DNA of 42,855 bases, from assembly GCA_022563505.1 (NCBI GenBank), contig JADFNG010000012.1, positions 1 through 42,855 on the forward strand, written 5' to 3'. This DNA comes from Pseudomonadota bacterium. Its GTDB lineage: Bacteria > Pseudomonadota > Gammaproteobacteria > Steroidobacterales > Woeseiaceae. Shown one piece after another: positions 1 through 8,110 of the stretch. The translations under genes were made by a program, and so were the position numbers. Each line of letters begins with the position of its first letter. Position 1 is the stretch's first letter. The notes beneath the pieces are model-generated. The model saw only the letters and a program-made list of their open reading frames with translations. It was not told the DNA's origin and searched no databases.

Positions 1-582
1 CCCATCCGAAAGTTTGTCACCAATTATCGCGCGGCAGTTGGACAGGCGGTAGCGACTCAGTCTGCGTTTTACCTTTCCCAGGTGCTCGGTGCGTGCCACG
101 ACTTCCTGGCCCGTATAGCAGCCCTTGGTGAAGCTGATCGCACCGGTCAGGTCCAGGTTGAGCATGTGCGGTGTGTATTTTTCAGAGTTTTCAGGGACGA
201 TATCGGCGCGGCCTGACGCCACGCGTATTTGCTGCCATTGTTGCAGGTCGAATGGATCGACGGTGTCGAGACCGGCTGTCTTTAAGGCTGCTGCGAGACA
301 TTCGTCATCGCCGATGTTCATTTGCACATCGGCTCGCAGTTTGTACATCGTCAGTCGTTTGATGACTGCTGCAACCATTGATGAAGGTACTGCCATGCCT
401 GTTGCATCGCCGAGAGCGAACAATTGGCAGGTTACTATTACGCGGCCCTTGGCGTTGCACAGGGCCGCCGGGAGGCTGACGGCGTCGTGCAGGGCATCGA
501 GGTCCTGCGTCAGCTGGCCTTGCAGAAATGAGAGTCGATCCGTTCCGGAGAATAGAATTATCTGGTAGTAGGCTGGTCGCAT
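1..582 (-). CDS. ygfZ: YgfZ/GcvT-like folate-binding protein, C-terminal part cut by window edge
   Basis: The minus strand from ATG at 582 is open for 194 codons to the left edge. It carries the YgfZ signature KGCYTGQE at residues 153-160, the loop with the conserved cysteine, and an N-terminal segment (FSGTDRLSFLQGQLTQD) typical of the GcvT-fold. YgfZ is a tetrahydrofolate-dependent protein that helps iron-sulfur cluster proteins mature or repair. It is divergent from the succinate dehydrogenase operon, with 73 bases between the start codons, and succinate dehydrogenase is an Fe-S enzyme, so the pairing makes functional sense. The last third or so of the protein lies outside the window. The family call rests on the motif and is firm. 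Confidence 0.9.
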   Translation of the reverse strand, partial: MRPAYYQIILFSGTDRLSFLQGQLTQDLDALHDAVSLPAALCNAKGRVIVTCQLFALGDATGMAVPSSMVAAVIKRLTMYKLRADVQMNIGDDECLAAALKTAGLDTVDPFDLQQWQQIRVASGRADIVPENSEKYTPHMLNLDLTGAISFTKGCYTGQEVVARTEHLGKVKRRLSRYRLSNCRAIIGDKLSDG

Positions 583-620
583 ATTCTCGCTTCTTTGCAA
601 TCGGTCGGGTGGTGGATATC

Positions 621-649
621 CTGCAACTGGGCAGGGAGTCTGGCATACT
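621..649 (+). promoter_or_regulatory. Candidate promoter of the sdh operon
   Basis: A CTGCAA hexamer (621-626) and an extended -10 box TGGCATACT (641-649) are separated by 17 bases between the hexamers. Predicted initiation would fall at about 655-657, almost on the ATG of the first gene at 656. An alternative pair, TTGCAA (595-600) with TATCCT (617-622), would give a leader of about 27 bases. Both are pattern matches only. Confidence 0.3.
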
Positions 650-655
650 TCGCGC

Positions 656-838
656 ATGTCGGATGAGCAAACGAAAAGCGCTGAAGCACCGCAGACTGAC
701 GATGACCGGTCGGCGGATCATAACCCGAATATCGTGGTGGACAACAATGGTTCCGCAAAAGAAATTGGTGGTCGTCAAGGGCCGGACCCAACGCGTTATG
801 GCGACTGGGAAAAAAATGGTCGATGTATTGATTTCTGA
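656..838 (+). CDS. sdhAF4: Succinate dehydrogenase assembly factor 4 (DUF1674) family protein
   Basis: This 60-residue protein has an acidic, disordered-looking N-terminus and ends in the DUF1674/SDHAF4 signature: KEIGGRQGPDPTRYGDWEKN followed by GRCIDF. The family, known from mitochondria (Sdh8/SDHAF4) and proteobacteria, binds the free flavinated SdhA subunit and promotes its joining to SdhB. Its place 37 bases upstream of sdhC fits that job. It is short and easily missed, and an overlapping longer frame (528-863) has no recognisable content. The start is ATG 656; no good Shine-Dalgarno sequence stands at the usual distance (AGGGAG is about 18 bases away). Family assignment is strong from the C-terminal motif; the role is from family knowledge. 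Confidence 0.88.
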   Translation: MSDEQTKSAEAPQTDDDRSADHNPNIVVDNNGSAKEIGGRQGPDPTRYGDWEKNGRCIDF

Positions 839-875
839 GACAGAAACCGTATTGGATTACTAGGGTGACCGCTGG

Positions 876-1253
876 ATGATGAGCAATTCCGAGCGACCGA
901 CGTCGCCGCATATGTCAGTCTACCGCTGGCCCATCAGCATGACCTTGTCGATTTTGCATCGCATGACCGGTGTCGCACTGGCGGTCGGTCTTGTGGTTTA
1001 TGTTGCCTGGCTCATGGCTGCTGCAGGCGGCAGTAACGACTACCGGCAGTTCGTTGACCTGATGCAGTCGCCGTTGGGCCGCATCGCCCTTGTTGGCTGG
1101 AGCTTAGCCTTTTTCTTTCACCTGTGTAACGGCGTGCGCCATCTTTTCTGGGACACCGGCAGAGGTTTCGAGATGAGTCAGGTGAACGCATCGGCCTGGA
1201 CGGTCATTGTGACCTCGGTTGTCATGACACTTCTTTACTGGTGGCTGGCGTGA
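876..1253 (+). CDS. sdhC: Succinate dehydrogenase cytochrome b556 subunit
   Basis: A 125-residue membrane anchor of complex II with three hydrophobic segments (about 31-50, 67-85, 104-124). It shows RPTSPHMSVYRWP near the N-terminus, the quinone-site segment LSILHRMTG, and HLCNGVRHLFWD at 82-93, in which His82 is the expected haem b ligand. With SdhD it carries haem and the ubiquinone site and holds SdhAB at the inner membrane. Two ATGs (876, 879) follow an AGGGTGA-like ribosome site at 861-867; I take the first. Its stop overlaps the GTG start of sdhD, so the two are translationally coupled. Confidence 0.97.
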   Translation: MMSNSERPTSPHMSVYRWPISMTLSILHRMTGVALAVGLVVYVAWLMAAAGGSNDYRQFVDLMQSPLGRIALVGWSLAFFFHLCNGVRHLFWDTGRGFEMSQVNASAWTVIVTSVVMTLLYWWLA

Positions 1254-1633
1254 GTCTGCGTACCCCGCTGGGCAAGGTGCTGGGTTCCGGTTCTGCCAAA
1301 GACGGCACCGGTCACTGGTGGGCGCAGCGTGTCACGGCGGTGGCATTGATTGGTCTGGGTGCCTGGTTCTTGCTTTCGCTGTCACCTTCGACGGCGCTGG
1401 ACCACGACGCGGTGCTGCGCTGGATAGGGCAGCCGTGGAACAGTGTCTTGTTGCTGCTTCTGGGTCTGACCCTGTCTTATCATTCAAGTCTCGGCCTGCA
1501 GGTGGTCATCGAAGATTACGTGCACGGGCCCTTAACGAAGGTTGTGAGTTTGATACTGAATAAATTTTTCCATGCCGCGGTAGCCATGGCAGCAGTTTTT
1601 GCGGTATTAAACATTGGCTTTGGTGCCGGTTGA
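1250..1633 (+). CDS. sdhD: Succinate dehydrogenase hydrophobic membrane anchor subunit
   Basis: A 127-residue, three-helix protein. GTG at 1250 overlaps the sdhC stop (GTGA) and gives the N-terminus [17 protein letters not shown], which matches the usual start of the family; a GTG at 1241 would add three residues. The segment [13 protein letters not shown] starts the first helix, and His78 with Tyr90 ([15 protein letters not shown]) sit twelve residues apart, as do the haem ligand and quinone-site tyrosine in the E. coli protein. It joins SdhC in binding haem b and ubiquinone. The stop overlaps the sdhA start as TGATG. Confidence 0.96.
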   Translation: MSLRTPLGKVLGSGSAKDGTGHWWAQRVTAVALIGLGAWFLLSLSPSTALDHDAVLRWIGQPWNSVLLLLLGLTLSYHSSLGLQVVIEDYVHGPLTKVVSLILNKFFHAAVAMAAVFAVLNIGFGAG

Positions 1634-3420
1634 TGAGCGATTACGAATTCATCGATCACAATTACGACGTCATCGTTGTGGGTGCGGGTGGTGCCGGTCT
1701 GCGGGCGGCCTTCGGGCTGGCCCAGTCAGGCTTCACGACGGCGTGCATTACCAAAGTCTTTCCAACCCGTAGTCATACCGTGGCCGCACAAGGCGGCATC
1801 AGCGCCGCGCTCGGCAATATGGGGCCGGATGACTGGCGCTGGCATATGTACGACACGATCAAGGGCGGCGACTGGCTCGGCGACCAGGATGCGATCGAGT
1901 ATATGTGCAAGGAAGCGCCTGATGCCGTCATCGAGCTTGAACACTACGGTGTACCGTTTTCGCGCACCGAGGATGGTCGTATTTACCAACGCCCCTTCGG
2001 CGGTATGACCACGCATTATGGCGGCGGGACGGCGCAACGAACCTGTGCGGCGGCGGACCGTACCGGGCACGCAATGCTGCACACCCTTTATCAACAGTCG
2101 CTGAAACACGAAGTCGAGTTTTATATCGAATACTTCGCCATCGACCTGATCATGGATGAGCAGGGTGCCTGTCGTGGCGTCGTTGCCATTGATCTCGCGA
2201 CCGGCCGGCTGCATCGGTTCCGTTCGCACCAGGTCATTCTTGCGACGGGTGGCTATGGCCGTGCTTTTTTCTCCTGTACCTCCGCGCACACCTGTACGGG
2301 CGACGGCAACGCGATGGTGTTGCGCGCAGGATTGCCGTTACAGGATATGGAGTTCGTGCAGTTTCATCCCACCGGAATCTACGGCGCCGGCATGCTCATT
2401 ACCGAAGGTGTTCGCGGGGAGGGCGGTTACCTGACCAATTCCGACGGCGAGCGCTTCATGGAACGTTACGCGCCGAATGCGAAAGATCTTGCGTCACGCG
2501 ATGTTGTGAGTCGCGCGATGACAATCGAAATACGTGAAGGCCGGGGCGTGGGTGAGGAGAAGGATCATATTCACCTGCACCTGGAGCATCTGGGTCCCGA
2601 GGTGATCGAAGAACGCTTGCCGGGCATTGCCGAGTCGGCGCGAATTTTTGCGGGCGTCGATGTCACCCGGGAGCCGATTCCGGTACTGCCGACCGTGCAT
2701 TACAACATGGGCGGTATACCGGCGAATTACCACGGTGAAGTTGTCCACTTGAAAGACGGTGACCCGGAATCGGTTGTGCCAGGGCTGATGGCAGTGGGTG
2801 AAGCCGCTTGTGTATCGGTTCACGGCGCGAATCGTCTTGGCTCCAATTCCTTGCTCGATCTGGTGGTGTTCGGCCGAGCAGCGGCACAGCACTGTGCAGA
2901 GACCCTGAAACCCGGTACACGTCACCGGGAACTGCCCGCCGACGCCGGTGAAAACAGCATTGCCCGCCTGGACGCCTTGCGCAATGCACAGGGTTCACGC
3001 CCAACGTCCGAGATTCGCGTTGAAATGCAAAAGGTCATGCAGAATCATGCGGCGGTATTTCGCACCGGCGAGTCGCTTGCTGTAGGTGTTGAGCTGTTGC
3101 GACAAACATTTTCCTCGTTTGACGACGTGCGGGTGACCGATCGCTCGATGATCTGGAACACCGACCTGATCGAAACGATGGAGCTCGAAAACCTGTTGCT
3201 GAATGCGACCGCAACGATCAATTCGGCCGCCAATCGCACCGAGAGTCGTGGTGCACACGCGCGTGAAGACTATCCCGAGCGGGACGATGTGAACTGGATG
3301 AAACACACGTTCAGTTTCGTCGATGGGCCGGGTTCGGTGACTTTCGAGTACCGGCCCGTGCATGAACAGACCTTAACGGACGAGGTGGAGGCGGTACCGC
3401 CCAAAGCCCGTGTCTACTAG
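1633..3420 (+). CDS. sdhA: Succinate dehydrogenase flavoprotein subunit
   Basis: This is the 595-residue catalytic subunit, close to the 588 residues of E. coli SdhA. It has the Rossmann motif GAGGAG at 17-22 and [10 protein letters not shown], in which His48 should carry covalent FAD. Also visible are the substrate-domain segments [17 protein letters not shown] and HYNMGGI and the C-terminal [19 protein letters not shown]. It oxidises succinate to fumarate on the cytoplasmic side and passes electrons to SdhB. ATG 1633 overlaps the sdhD stop; a TTG three bases earlier is less likely. FAD attachment and assembly would use the SdhE (4229) and SdhAF4 (656) proteins of the same operon. Confidence 0.98.
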   Translation: MSDYEFIDHNYDVIVVGAGGAGLRAAFGLAQSGFTTACITKVFPTRSHTVAAQGGISAALGNMGPDDWRWHMYDTIKGGDWLGDQDAIEYMCKEAPDAVIELEHYGVPFSRTEDGRIYQRPFGGMTTHYGGGTAQRTCAAADRTGHAMLHTLYQQSLKHEVEFYIEYFAIDLIMDEQGACRGVVAIDLATGRLHRFRSHQVILATGGYGRAFFSCTSAHTCTGDGNAMVLRAGLPLQDMEFVQFHPTGIYGAGMLITEGVRGEGGYLTNSDGERFMERYAPNAKDLASRDVVSRAMTIEIREGRGVGEEKDHIHLHLEHLGPEVIEERLPGIAESARIFAGVDVTREPIPVLPTVHYNMGGIPANYHGEVVHLKDGDPESVVPGLMAVGEAACVSVHGANRLGSNSLLDLVVFGRAAAQHCAETLKPGTRHRELPADAGENSIARLDALRNAQGSRPTSEIRVEMQKVMQNHAAVFRTGESLAVGVELLRQTFSSFDDVRVTDRSMIWNTDLIETMELENLLLNATATINSAANRTESRGAHAREDYPERDDVNWMKHTFSFVDGPGSVTFEYRPVHEQTLTDEVEAVPPKARVY

Positions 3421-3439
3421 TCAGTTTCAGGAGTAAGGC

Positions 3440-4219
3440 GTGGCCGAATTTCGATTACCCCCCAATTCGCGTATGACCAAAGGTCGTCATTTCCCGGCAC
3501 CGGACGGTGCGACGGATATCAGGCGCTTCGTGGTGTATCGCTACGATCCGGACAGTGGCGAAAATCCGCGCATGGATACGTACGACGTGGACATGGCCAA
3601 CTGCGGTCCGATGGTGCTCGATGTCCTGATCAAGATCAAGAATGAGATCGACCCCACATTGACGTTCCGACGTTCCTGTCGCGAGGGAATTTGCGGTTCA
3701 TGCGCCATGAACATCGACGGCGGCAATACGCTGGCCTGCACGGTAACGGCAGAGCGTGGCAAGGGCAAAACGAAAATTTACCCGTTGCCGCACATGCCGG
3801 TCGTCAAGGATCTCGTACCCGACCTGACCAATTTCTATGCGCAATATGCATCGATCAAGCCCTGGTTACAGACACGCACCCCACCGCCGGATCGGGAGCG
3901 GCTGCAAAGCAAAGAGGATCAGGAACGGATTGACGATCCGGCGGCCTGCATATTGTGTGCCTGCTGTTCTGCCGGCTGTCCAAGTTACTGGTGGAACAGT
4001 GATCGTTTTCTCGGCCCCGCCGCATTGCTGGCTGCCTATCGATGGTTGGTGGACAGCCGCGACGAGGCGACGGGCGAACGGCTGGATGACCTGGAAGATC
4101 CATTTCGACTTTACCGCTGTCATACCATCATGAATTGCACCCAAACCTGTCCCAAGGGACTGAACCCGGCGCAGGCGATTGCCGAGACCAAAAAAATGCT
4201 CATTGAGCGTCGTCACTGA
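3440..4219 (+). CDS. sdhB: Succinate dehydrogenase iron-sulfur subunit
   Basis: A 259-residue protein with all three cluster sites intact. The 2Fe-2S site is Cys80, 85, 88 and 100 ([13 protein letters not shown]). The 4Fe-4S site is Cys170, 173, 176 and 237. The 3Fe-4S site is Cys180, 227 and 233. It relays electrons from FAD in SdhA to quinone at SdhCD. The start is GTG 3440 behind a clear AGGAG at 3429-3433, 19 bases after the sdhA stop. It is slightly longer than the E. coli protein (238) because of extra N-terminal residues and a longer middle linker. Nothing suggests loss of function. Confidence 0.98.
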   Translation: MAEFRLPPNSRMTKGRHFPAPDGATDIRRFVVYRYDPDSGENPRMDTYDVDMANCGPMVLDVLIKIKNEIDPTLTFRRSCREGICGSCAMNIDGGNTLACTVTAERGKGKTKIYPLPHMPVVKDLVPDLTNFYAQYASIKPWLQTRTPPPDRERLQSKEDQERIDDPAACILCACCSAGCPSYWWNSDRFLGPAALLAAYRWLVDSRDEATGERLDDLEDPFRLYRCHTIMNCTQTCPKGLNPAQAIAETKKMLIERRH

Positions 4220-4228
4220 TAAGCGTCG

Positions 4229-4456
4229 ATGCGTTATTCGCAAATCCGCTGGCAGTGCCGTCGTGGCATGCGGGAACTGGACGAACTGCTGCTGAAGTAC
4301 TTCGAAGAAACCTATCTGGCGGCCGCGGAGGACGAAAAGACTGCATTCCATGAACTTTTGGCGCTGTCGGATCCGCAATTGAAAGCGTATCTAATGGGCG
4401 GTGATGAAACCGGTCAAGCGGCCAAGGAGCGCATCATCAAGCAGATGCGCAATTGA
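4229..4456 (+). CDS. sdhE: SdhE (Sdh5/CptB) FAD assembly factor
   Basis: A 75-residue protein of the Sdh5/SdhE family, recognised by RRGMRELDELL at residues 11-21. The RGMxE core is the surface that contacts SdhA during covalent flavinylation. It starts with ATG nine bases after sdhB and overlaps the next gene by about 50 bases. In enterobacteria it is an unlinked pair with ygfX (also called cptB and cptA); here that pair is joined to the sdh operon itself. Size, motif and context agree. Confidence 0.93.
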   Translation: MRYSQIRWQCRRGMRELDELLLKYFEETYLAAAEDEKTAFHELLALSDPQLKAYLMGGDETGQAAKERIIKQMRN

Positions 4457-4862
4457 ACTCGTCCCGGCTGCCGGCTCGCGTGACCTCGTGATGTTGAGCG
4501 GCTGGCTGCTGCTGCTGCTGGGTCTTGCCGTCATCGGCCATTTGCACGCCCCGGTTGAAGTGATCGTCGTCATTGGCGTTGCCTGGATAGCGGATACATT
4601 ACGGGAACTCAGCAGGCAGGCAAGCGGTCATATCCGGATTCGGCGCTTGCAGCTGGATCCGCAGGGGAAAATGATCGGTCACGATTCATTCGGGAAAGAG
4701 TATAAATTACAAATACTTAAAGGCAGTGTCGTCCTGCGCCACTGGGCCTGGCTGCGGCTGGGTTTTGACGATGGATTGTATTATGTTGAATTTATCCGGA
4801 GGAGCGACTGCCGCACGCATACGTGGCGGCGACTGCACCTGATATGGAGGCACGCTGTGTAG
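4404..4862 (+). CDS. ygfX: YgfX/CptA-like membrane protein
   Basis: A roughly 152-residue protein that begins inside sdhE. After a basic stretch it has a hydrophobic hairpin (about 31-62), then a soluble part with LQLDPQGKMIG and a tail YYVEFIRRSDCRTHTWRRLH. That layout, a short two-helix N-terminus followed by a beta-rich domain ending in a D-x-R-R-L-like segment, is that of YgfX, the usual partner of SdhE/CptB. YgfX has been described as a membrane toxin acting on MreB/FtsZ in E. coli, but other work ties it to SdhE; I do not assign a toxin role. The start is uncertain: GTG 4401, ATG 4404, a possible ATT at 4452, or ATG 4491. Confidence 0.62.
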   Translation: MKPVKRPRSASSSRCAIELVPAAGSRDLVMLSGWLLLLLGLAVIGHLHAPVEVIVVIGVAWIADTLRELSRQASGHIRIRRLQLDPQGKMIGHDSFGKEYKLQILKGSVVLRHWAWLRLGFDDGLYYVEFIRRSDCRTHTWRRLHLIWRHAV

Positions 4863-4949
4863 CCTGCTACCATCCACCGCTGTTTGCAGCCGCGCGAAAT
4901 AACTGCATCACATTCAGGCATAAAACTTATGAATAACGCGCCACCCAGA

Positions 4950-4976
4950 GAACTTTCGCTGCACCTGCCGGTCTAT
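4950..4976 (+). promoter_or_regulatory. Sigma-E type promoter of rpoE
   Basis: GAACTT at 4950-4955 and GTCTAT at 4971-4976 match the sigma-E (RpoE/AlgU) consensus GAACTT and TCTGA/TCTAA, with 16 bases between GAACTT and TCTAT. Initiation near 4983 gives a leader of about 40 bases before ATG 5023. This implies that sigma-E drives its own operon. Confidence 0.75.
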
Positions 4977-5022
4977 CCGGGAGTTGGTGTCGCGTGCGTT
5001 CCGGGTGTCAAGGCCAATCGGA

Positions 5023-5598
5023 ATGGCGGCTGAGCCAACCGATGCCCAGCTGGTCCGTCGCGTCCAGAAGGGGGACAAGGGAGCATTCGATCTGCTGGTA
5101 CTCAAATACCAGCACAAGATCGTGAATTTGGTGATGCGGTATGTACGAGATCCGGACCAGGCGCTGGACATTACGCAGGAGGCTTTCCTCAAAGCCTATC
5201 GTGCGCTACCGCGTTTCCGCGGTGAGAGTCTTTTTTATACCTGGCTGTACAGAATCGCCGTGAATACCGCCAAGAATTACCTGGCCGCTCAACGCAGGCG
5301 TCCCATGGACATAGAGCTGGATTTACAGGATCCGGAACAGTTTGATTTGCATGCCAAGCTCAGGGAGACGGATACGCCGGAAGGCATCACCTTACGGCAG
5401 GAACTGAGCGAGACGGTGCAGCGTGCGATCGAGGCATTGCCGGAAGATTTACGCACGGCAATTATCCTGCGGGAGCTCGACGGCATGAGTTACGAGGAAA
5501 TCGCTCAAACGATGGAGTGTCCGGTGGGCACGGTTCGGTCGCGAATCTTTCGCGCCCGTGATGCGATTGGCAAGAAAATCGGCAATTTGATCGACTAG
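5023..5598 (+). CDS. rpoE: RNA polymerase sigma-E factor
   Basis: A 191-residue extracytoplasmic-function sigma factor of the RpoE/AlgU type. Region 2 covers about 14-90, with YVRDPDQALDITQEAFLKAY and FYTWLYRIAVNTAKNYL for -10 recognition. Region 4 covers about 127-180, with LPEDLRTAIILRELDGMSYE and PVGTVRSRIFRAR as the -35 helix-turn-helix. It directs transcription of envelope-stress genes. I chose ATG 5023 because it aligns with the family N-terminus and because the sigma-E promoter would start RNA at about 4983, too late for the TTG at 4984. It is followed by its anti-sigma factor, and the promoter at 4950 suggests autoregulation. Confidence 0.96.
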   Translation: MAAEPTDAQLVRRVQKGDKGAFDLLVLKYQHKIVNLVMRYVRDPDQALDITQEAFLKAYRALPRFRGESLFYTWLYRIAVNTAKNYLAAQRRRPMDIELDLQDPEQFDLHAKLRETDTPEGITLRQELSETVQRAIEALPEDLRTAIILRELDGMSYEEIAQTMECPVGTVRSRIFRARDAIGKKIGNLID

Positions 5599-5631
5599 AC
5601 AAAGGGCAGGAATTTGATCCCGCCATGGTGA

Positions 5632-6285
5632 ATGATGAATGACGCAATAAAAATTCAGCTGTCTGCATTTGTTGACGGTGAGTTACCGGAAAACGAATCC
5701 GAATTATTGGTGAGGCGATTGGGCCAGGATATTGCGCTGCGGCATCAGGTTGCCGGGTATATGCAACTTGGACGCCTGCTTCGTGGCGAGCGGGAGTTGG
5801 CCCGAATGAGCCAGCTTCGTGGCCGTATTGCTGCGGCTCTCGGCGAGGACATACCGGCGGAGGTTCCAGCGGTTGAGTTCGTCCCATCGCGTTTCTTTCG
5901 TCCCGTTGCCGGCGTGGCGATTGCGGCATCCGTTGCGGTTGCCGCCTTGATCGGTTTGCGTACGGTGGGCGGAAATAATGAGGCAGAGTTCGCCGCGGGC
6001 AATGCGGAATTTGCTGCAGTTGCAATCGACGATTCATCGATGTACACCGAGCAACTCTCCAGTGAGTTTGTGACAGATGGTCCGAGTGACATGCTGATGA
6101 AATACTATCTGCACCACGAAGAGCAGTCGGCGGGCAGCGGCGCGAATATCCTGACCCGGCTGGTGACGCTTGAGCTGCGAGAGGGTAAGCTGGTGAAAAT
6201 AGACCCACGGGTCAATGACAGTCCGGACGATGCTTTTGCAGCCGGTGAATCGTCGAGTGACTCTGCGCCAGCAACAGGGAACTAG
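5632..6285 (+). CDS. rseA: Anti-sigma-E factor RseA
   Basis: A 217-residue single-pass inner-membrane protein. The cytoplasmic sigma-binding domain covers about 1-88 and has the family pattern LSAFVDGELPENESELLVRR. One helix (about 91-110, PVAGVAIAASVAVAALIGL) follows, then a periplasmic tail. It holds sigma-E inactive until DegS and RseP cleave it under envelope stress. The C-terminal tail is acidic and Ser/Asp rich and does not end in an obvious DegS-activating motif, nor should it, as that signal comes from outer-membrane proteins. ATG 5632 or 5635 may be used. It lies between rpoE and rseB, the standard order. Confidence 0.93.
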   Translation: MMNDAIKIQLSAFVDGELPENESELLVRRLGQDIALRHQVAGYMQLGRLLRGERELARMSQLRGRIAAALGEDIPAEVPAVEFVPSRFFRPVAGVAIAASVAVAALIGLRTVGGNNEAEFAAGNAEFAAVAIDDSSMYTEQLSSEFVTDGPSDMLMKYYLHHEEQSAGSGANILTRLVTLELREGKLVKIDPRVNDSPDDAFAAGESSSDSAPATGN

Positions 6286-6292
6286 TCAGGCA

Positions 6293-7264
6293 GTGAAGGT
6301 GACCTTGAGAATGATTGCACAGCGTTCGGCGATGGCACTCGTCCTGGTATTCACCATGCTGGCCGTGAATGCCGAAACGGTGACTCCGAACGAGTGGCTG
6401 GAGCGCATGTCAGTGGCCATCAAGACCATGAATTTTGAAGGCACCGTGATCCGCCGTCGCAATGGCCAATCGGAGGCATTGAAGGTCTTGCACAAGGTCA
6501 TTGATGGCGTTGTGCACGAAAAAATTATTACGCAGGAAGGCAACGGACTTGAAATCATTCGCAATGGCAATGAAGTGCATTGCATTCTTCCGGACAAAAA
6601 ATCGGTCCTGATTGAGCGTTGGAGCGATGACAGCACCCTGTTCTCCACGTTGCCTGCCAGCGAACTGCGTTTTGGCAGTGAATATGACCTTTCCATCGTC
6701 CGCGAGGAGCGTGTCGCGGGACGGCGTGCACTGTTGCTGGCCATTCGTCCACACGACGGCTATCGGTTCGGGCATCGAATCTGGCTGGACCGGGAAACGG
6801 CATTTCCATTGCGTACGGAGCTGGTCGCCGGGGACGGGGCGCTTCTGGAGCAACTGAAATTTGCCGATATCAAACTGGACGTAGAGATTCCGCAGCAAGC
6901 ATTGATGTCATCGTTCAACCTCGATGATTATACCTGGTATGCAGAACCGGCCCGGCCGGAAATTATCGATGCGGAGTCGGACTGGAGCAGTGATGAGATA
7001 CCCGCCGGTTTTCGTTTGCTATCGACAACTCACGAAATTATGGAGGACGCTGATTCTCCCGTCACACATATCATGTACAGCGATGGACTCGCGACAGTGT
7101 CCGTCTTCATCGCTGAAAAAAAGGATGGCCCTGTCCAGCAGCGCTCGACGGTCGGCGCATCAAACTCTTACAGTGTTGAGCGAGAAAACCATCTCATCAC
7201 GGCGATCGGCGAAGTGCCGCCGGCGACGGTTCGGCGCATTGCTGTCTCCATGCGACAAAAGTAG
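6293..7264 (+). CDS. rseB: Sigma-E regulatory protein RseB
   Basis: A 323-residue periplasmic protein, close to the usual 318 of the family. A signal peptide is visible (core MALVLVFTMLAVNA, cleavage probably before ETVTPNEW). The lipoprotein-like N-terminal domain with the conserved MNFEGTVIRRRNGQSEAL segment follows, then the C-terminal MucB/RseB domain from about residue 225. RseB binds the periplasmic part of RseA and shields it from DegS until displaced, probably by LPS. The start is GTG 6293, eight bases after rseA; ATG 6311 would still leave a complete signal peptide. Earlier in-frame starts lie inside rseA and are unlikely. Confidence 0.93.
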   Translation: MKVTLRMIAQRSAMALVLVFTMLAVNAETVTPNEWLERMSVAIKTMNFEGTVIRRRNGQSEALKVLHKVIDGVVHEKIITQEGNGLEIIRNGNEVHCILPDKKSVLIERWSDDSTLFSTLPASELRFGSEYDLSIVREERVAGRRALLLAIRPHDGYRFGHRIWLDRETAFPLRTELVAGDGALLEQLKFADIKLDVEIPQQALMSSFNLDDYTWYAEPARPEIIDAESDWSSDEIPAGFRLLSTTHEIMEDADSPVTHIMYSDGLATVSVFIAEKKDGPVQQRSTVGASNSYSVERENHLITAIGEVPPATVRRIAVSMRQK

Positions 7265-7299
7265 CCTGCCCCGGGATATTGGGTGGACCGTTAGCGTTG

Positions 7300-7743
7300 A
7301 TGACTGATCCCATTGCAACCGTTATTTCCATCGCGGATGGACGGGCCAGGGTGCAAATGTCGGACCGCAGTGGCTGTCCGCGATGCGCTGCCGGGAAAGG
7401 CTGTGGGGCTGGACTTTTTGGCTCGACCCGGGAACCTGTTGCGTTGACCGTCGCAGTGGCCGAGGGGCTGCATATTGCAGCGGGCGATCGGGTCACTCTC
7501 TCTCTGGCGCCGGCCGATCTCGTGCAGGCTGCATTATTCGTTTACGGCGCGCCACTGGGCGGCATGTTGCTCGGTGCGGCAACGGCCTGGTTGCTGATGG
7601 ATCCCCTGACGGATGCGCTTGCCCTGGGATTTTGCACGTTCGGTCTCCTGGCGGGTGGCATGATCGGTCGTATTCTGGCGCGACGCGAAGGCTGTATGAA
7701 TCGCATGTCACCGTCCATCAGCGGACACGCTGCATTGCGATGA
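7300..7743 (+). CDS. rseC: RseC/MucC-type regulator of SoxR/sigma-E
   Basis: A 147-residue protein with the RseC cysteine cluster CPRCAAGKGCGAGLF (Cys26, Cys29, Cys35). Two membrane helices (about 74-100 and 105-127) follow, separated by a short turn. In E. coli RseC takes part in SoxR reduction and modulates sigma-E mildly; its biochemical role is not settled. ATG 7300 is preceded by GGTGGA at 7282-7287; a TTG at 7279 is possible but gives an unusual N-terminus. Its stop overlaps the start of the next gene (ATGA), so it is coupled to the glutaredoxin-like protein. Confidence 0.88.
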   Translation: MTDPIATVISIADGRARVQMSDRSGCPRCAAGKGCGAGLFGSTREPVALTVAVAEGLHIAAGDRVTLSLAPADLVQAALFVYGAPLGGMLLGAATAWLLMDPLTDALALGFCTFGLLAGGMIGRILARREGCMNRMSPSISGHAALR

Positions 7744-7982
7744 AACTGCCGCTGCTACGGGTATACAGTCGCCCGGGTTGCCATCTTTGCGAACAGCTGG
7801 TGGAGGCGTTGCAGCCGTTGATCCGGGGCCGTGCCGAGATTGAAGTGCTGAACATCGATACGCGGCCTGCATGGAGCGAAAAATACGCAACGCGCATCCC
7901 GGTCATTGAACTTGACGGCCGCTTTGTGTGCCAGTATCACCTGGATGCAGATGCTATATCCGCTGCTTTGTCCGAACTTTGA
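7740..7982 (+). CDS. Small glutaredoxin-like (DUF836) protein
   Basis: An 80-residue thioredoxin-fold protein. It has the redox pair in SRPGCHLCEQL (Cys14, Cys17), and the cis-proline strand RIPVIELDG, followed by a short terminal helix. This is the pattern of the DUF836/glutaredoxin-like family. It probably reduces or senses thiols in the cytoplasm, but no partner is known. It overlaps rseC by four bases and ends the sigma-E operon. The neighbouring RseC has a Cys cluster, so a redox link between the two products is possible, as inference only. The position normally held by mucD/degP in related operons is instead taken by this gene. Confidence 0.8.
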   Translation: MKLPLLRVYSRPGCHLCEQLVEALQPLIRGRAEIEVLNIDTRPAWSEKYATRIPVIELDGRFVCQYHLDADAISAALSEL

Positions 7983-8110
7983 GTCTGCGCACCCTGACGG
8001 CTAAACATATATACTTCGCCGCGTTCAGGCTACGGCGTTGAATTCATCAATTTCGCCCCGACGGAGTACTGGTCCGGGACAATCCGACTCGATACCCAAG
8101 ATCACAGTTC

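Noticed and set aside
305-911. Overlapping open frames of 111 to 157 codons on both strands around sdhAF4
   Set aside because: They overlap ygfZ and the short SdhAF4 gene, whose protein motifs are recognised; the long frames have no domain.
1726-2289. 187-codon frame on the minus strand within sdhA
   Set aside because: Antisense to a fully conserved SdhA region; codon bias artefact.
8010-8015. TATACT before lepA as promoter
   Set aside because: No acceptable -35 box at 15-19 bases; kept only as a remark.
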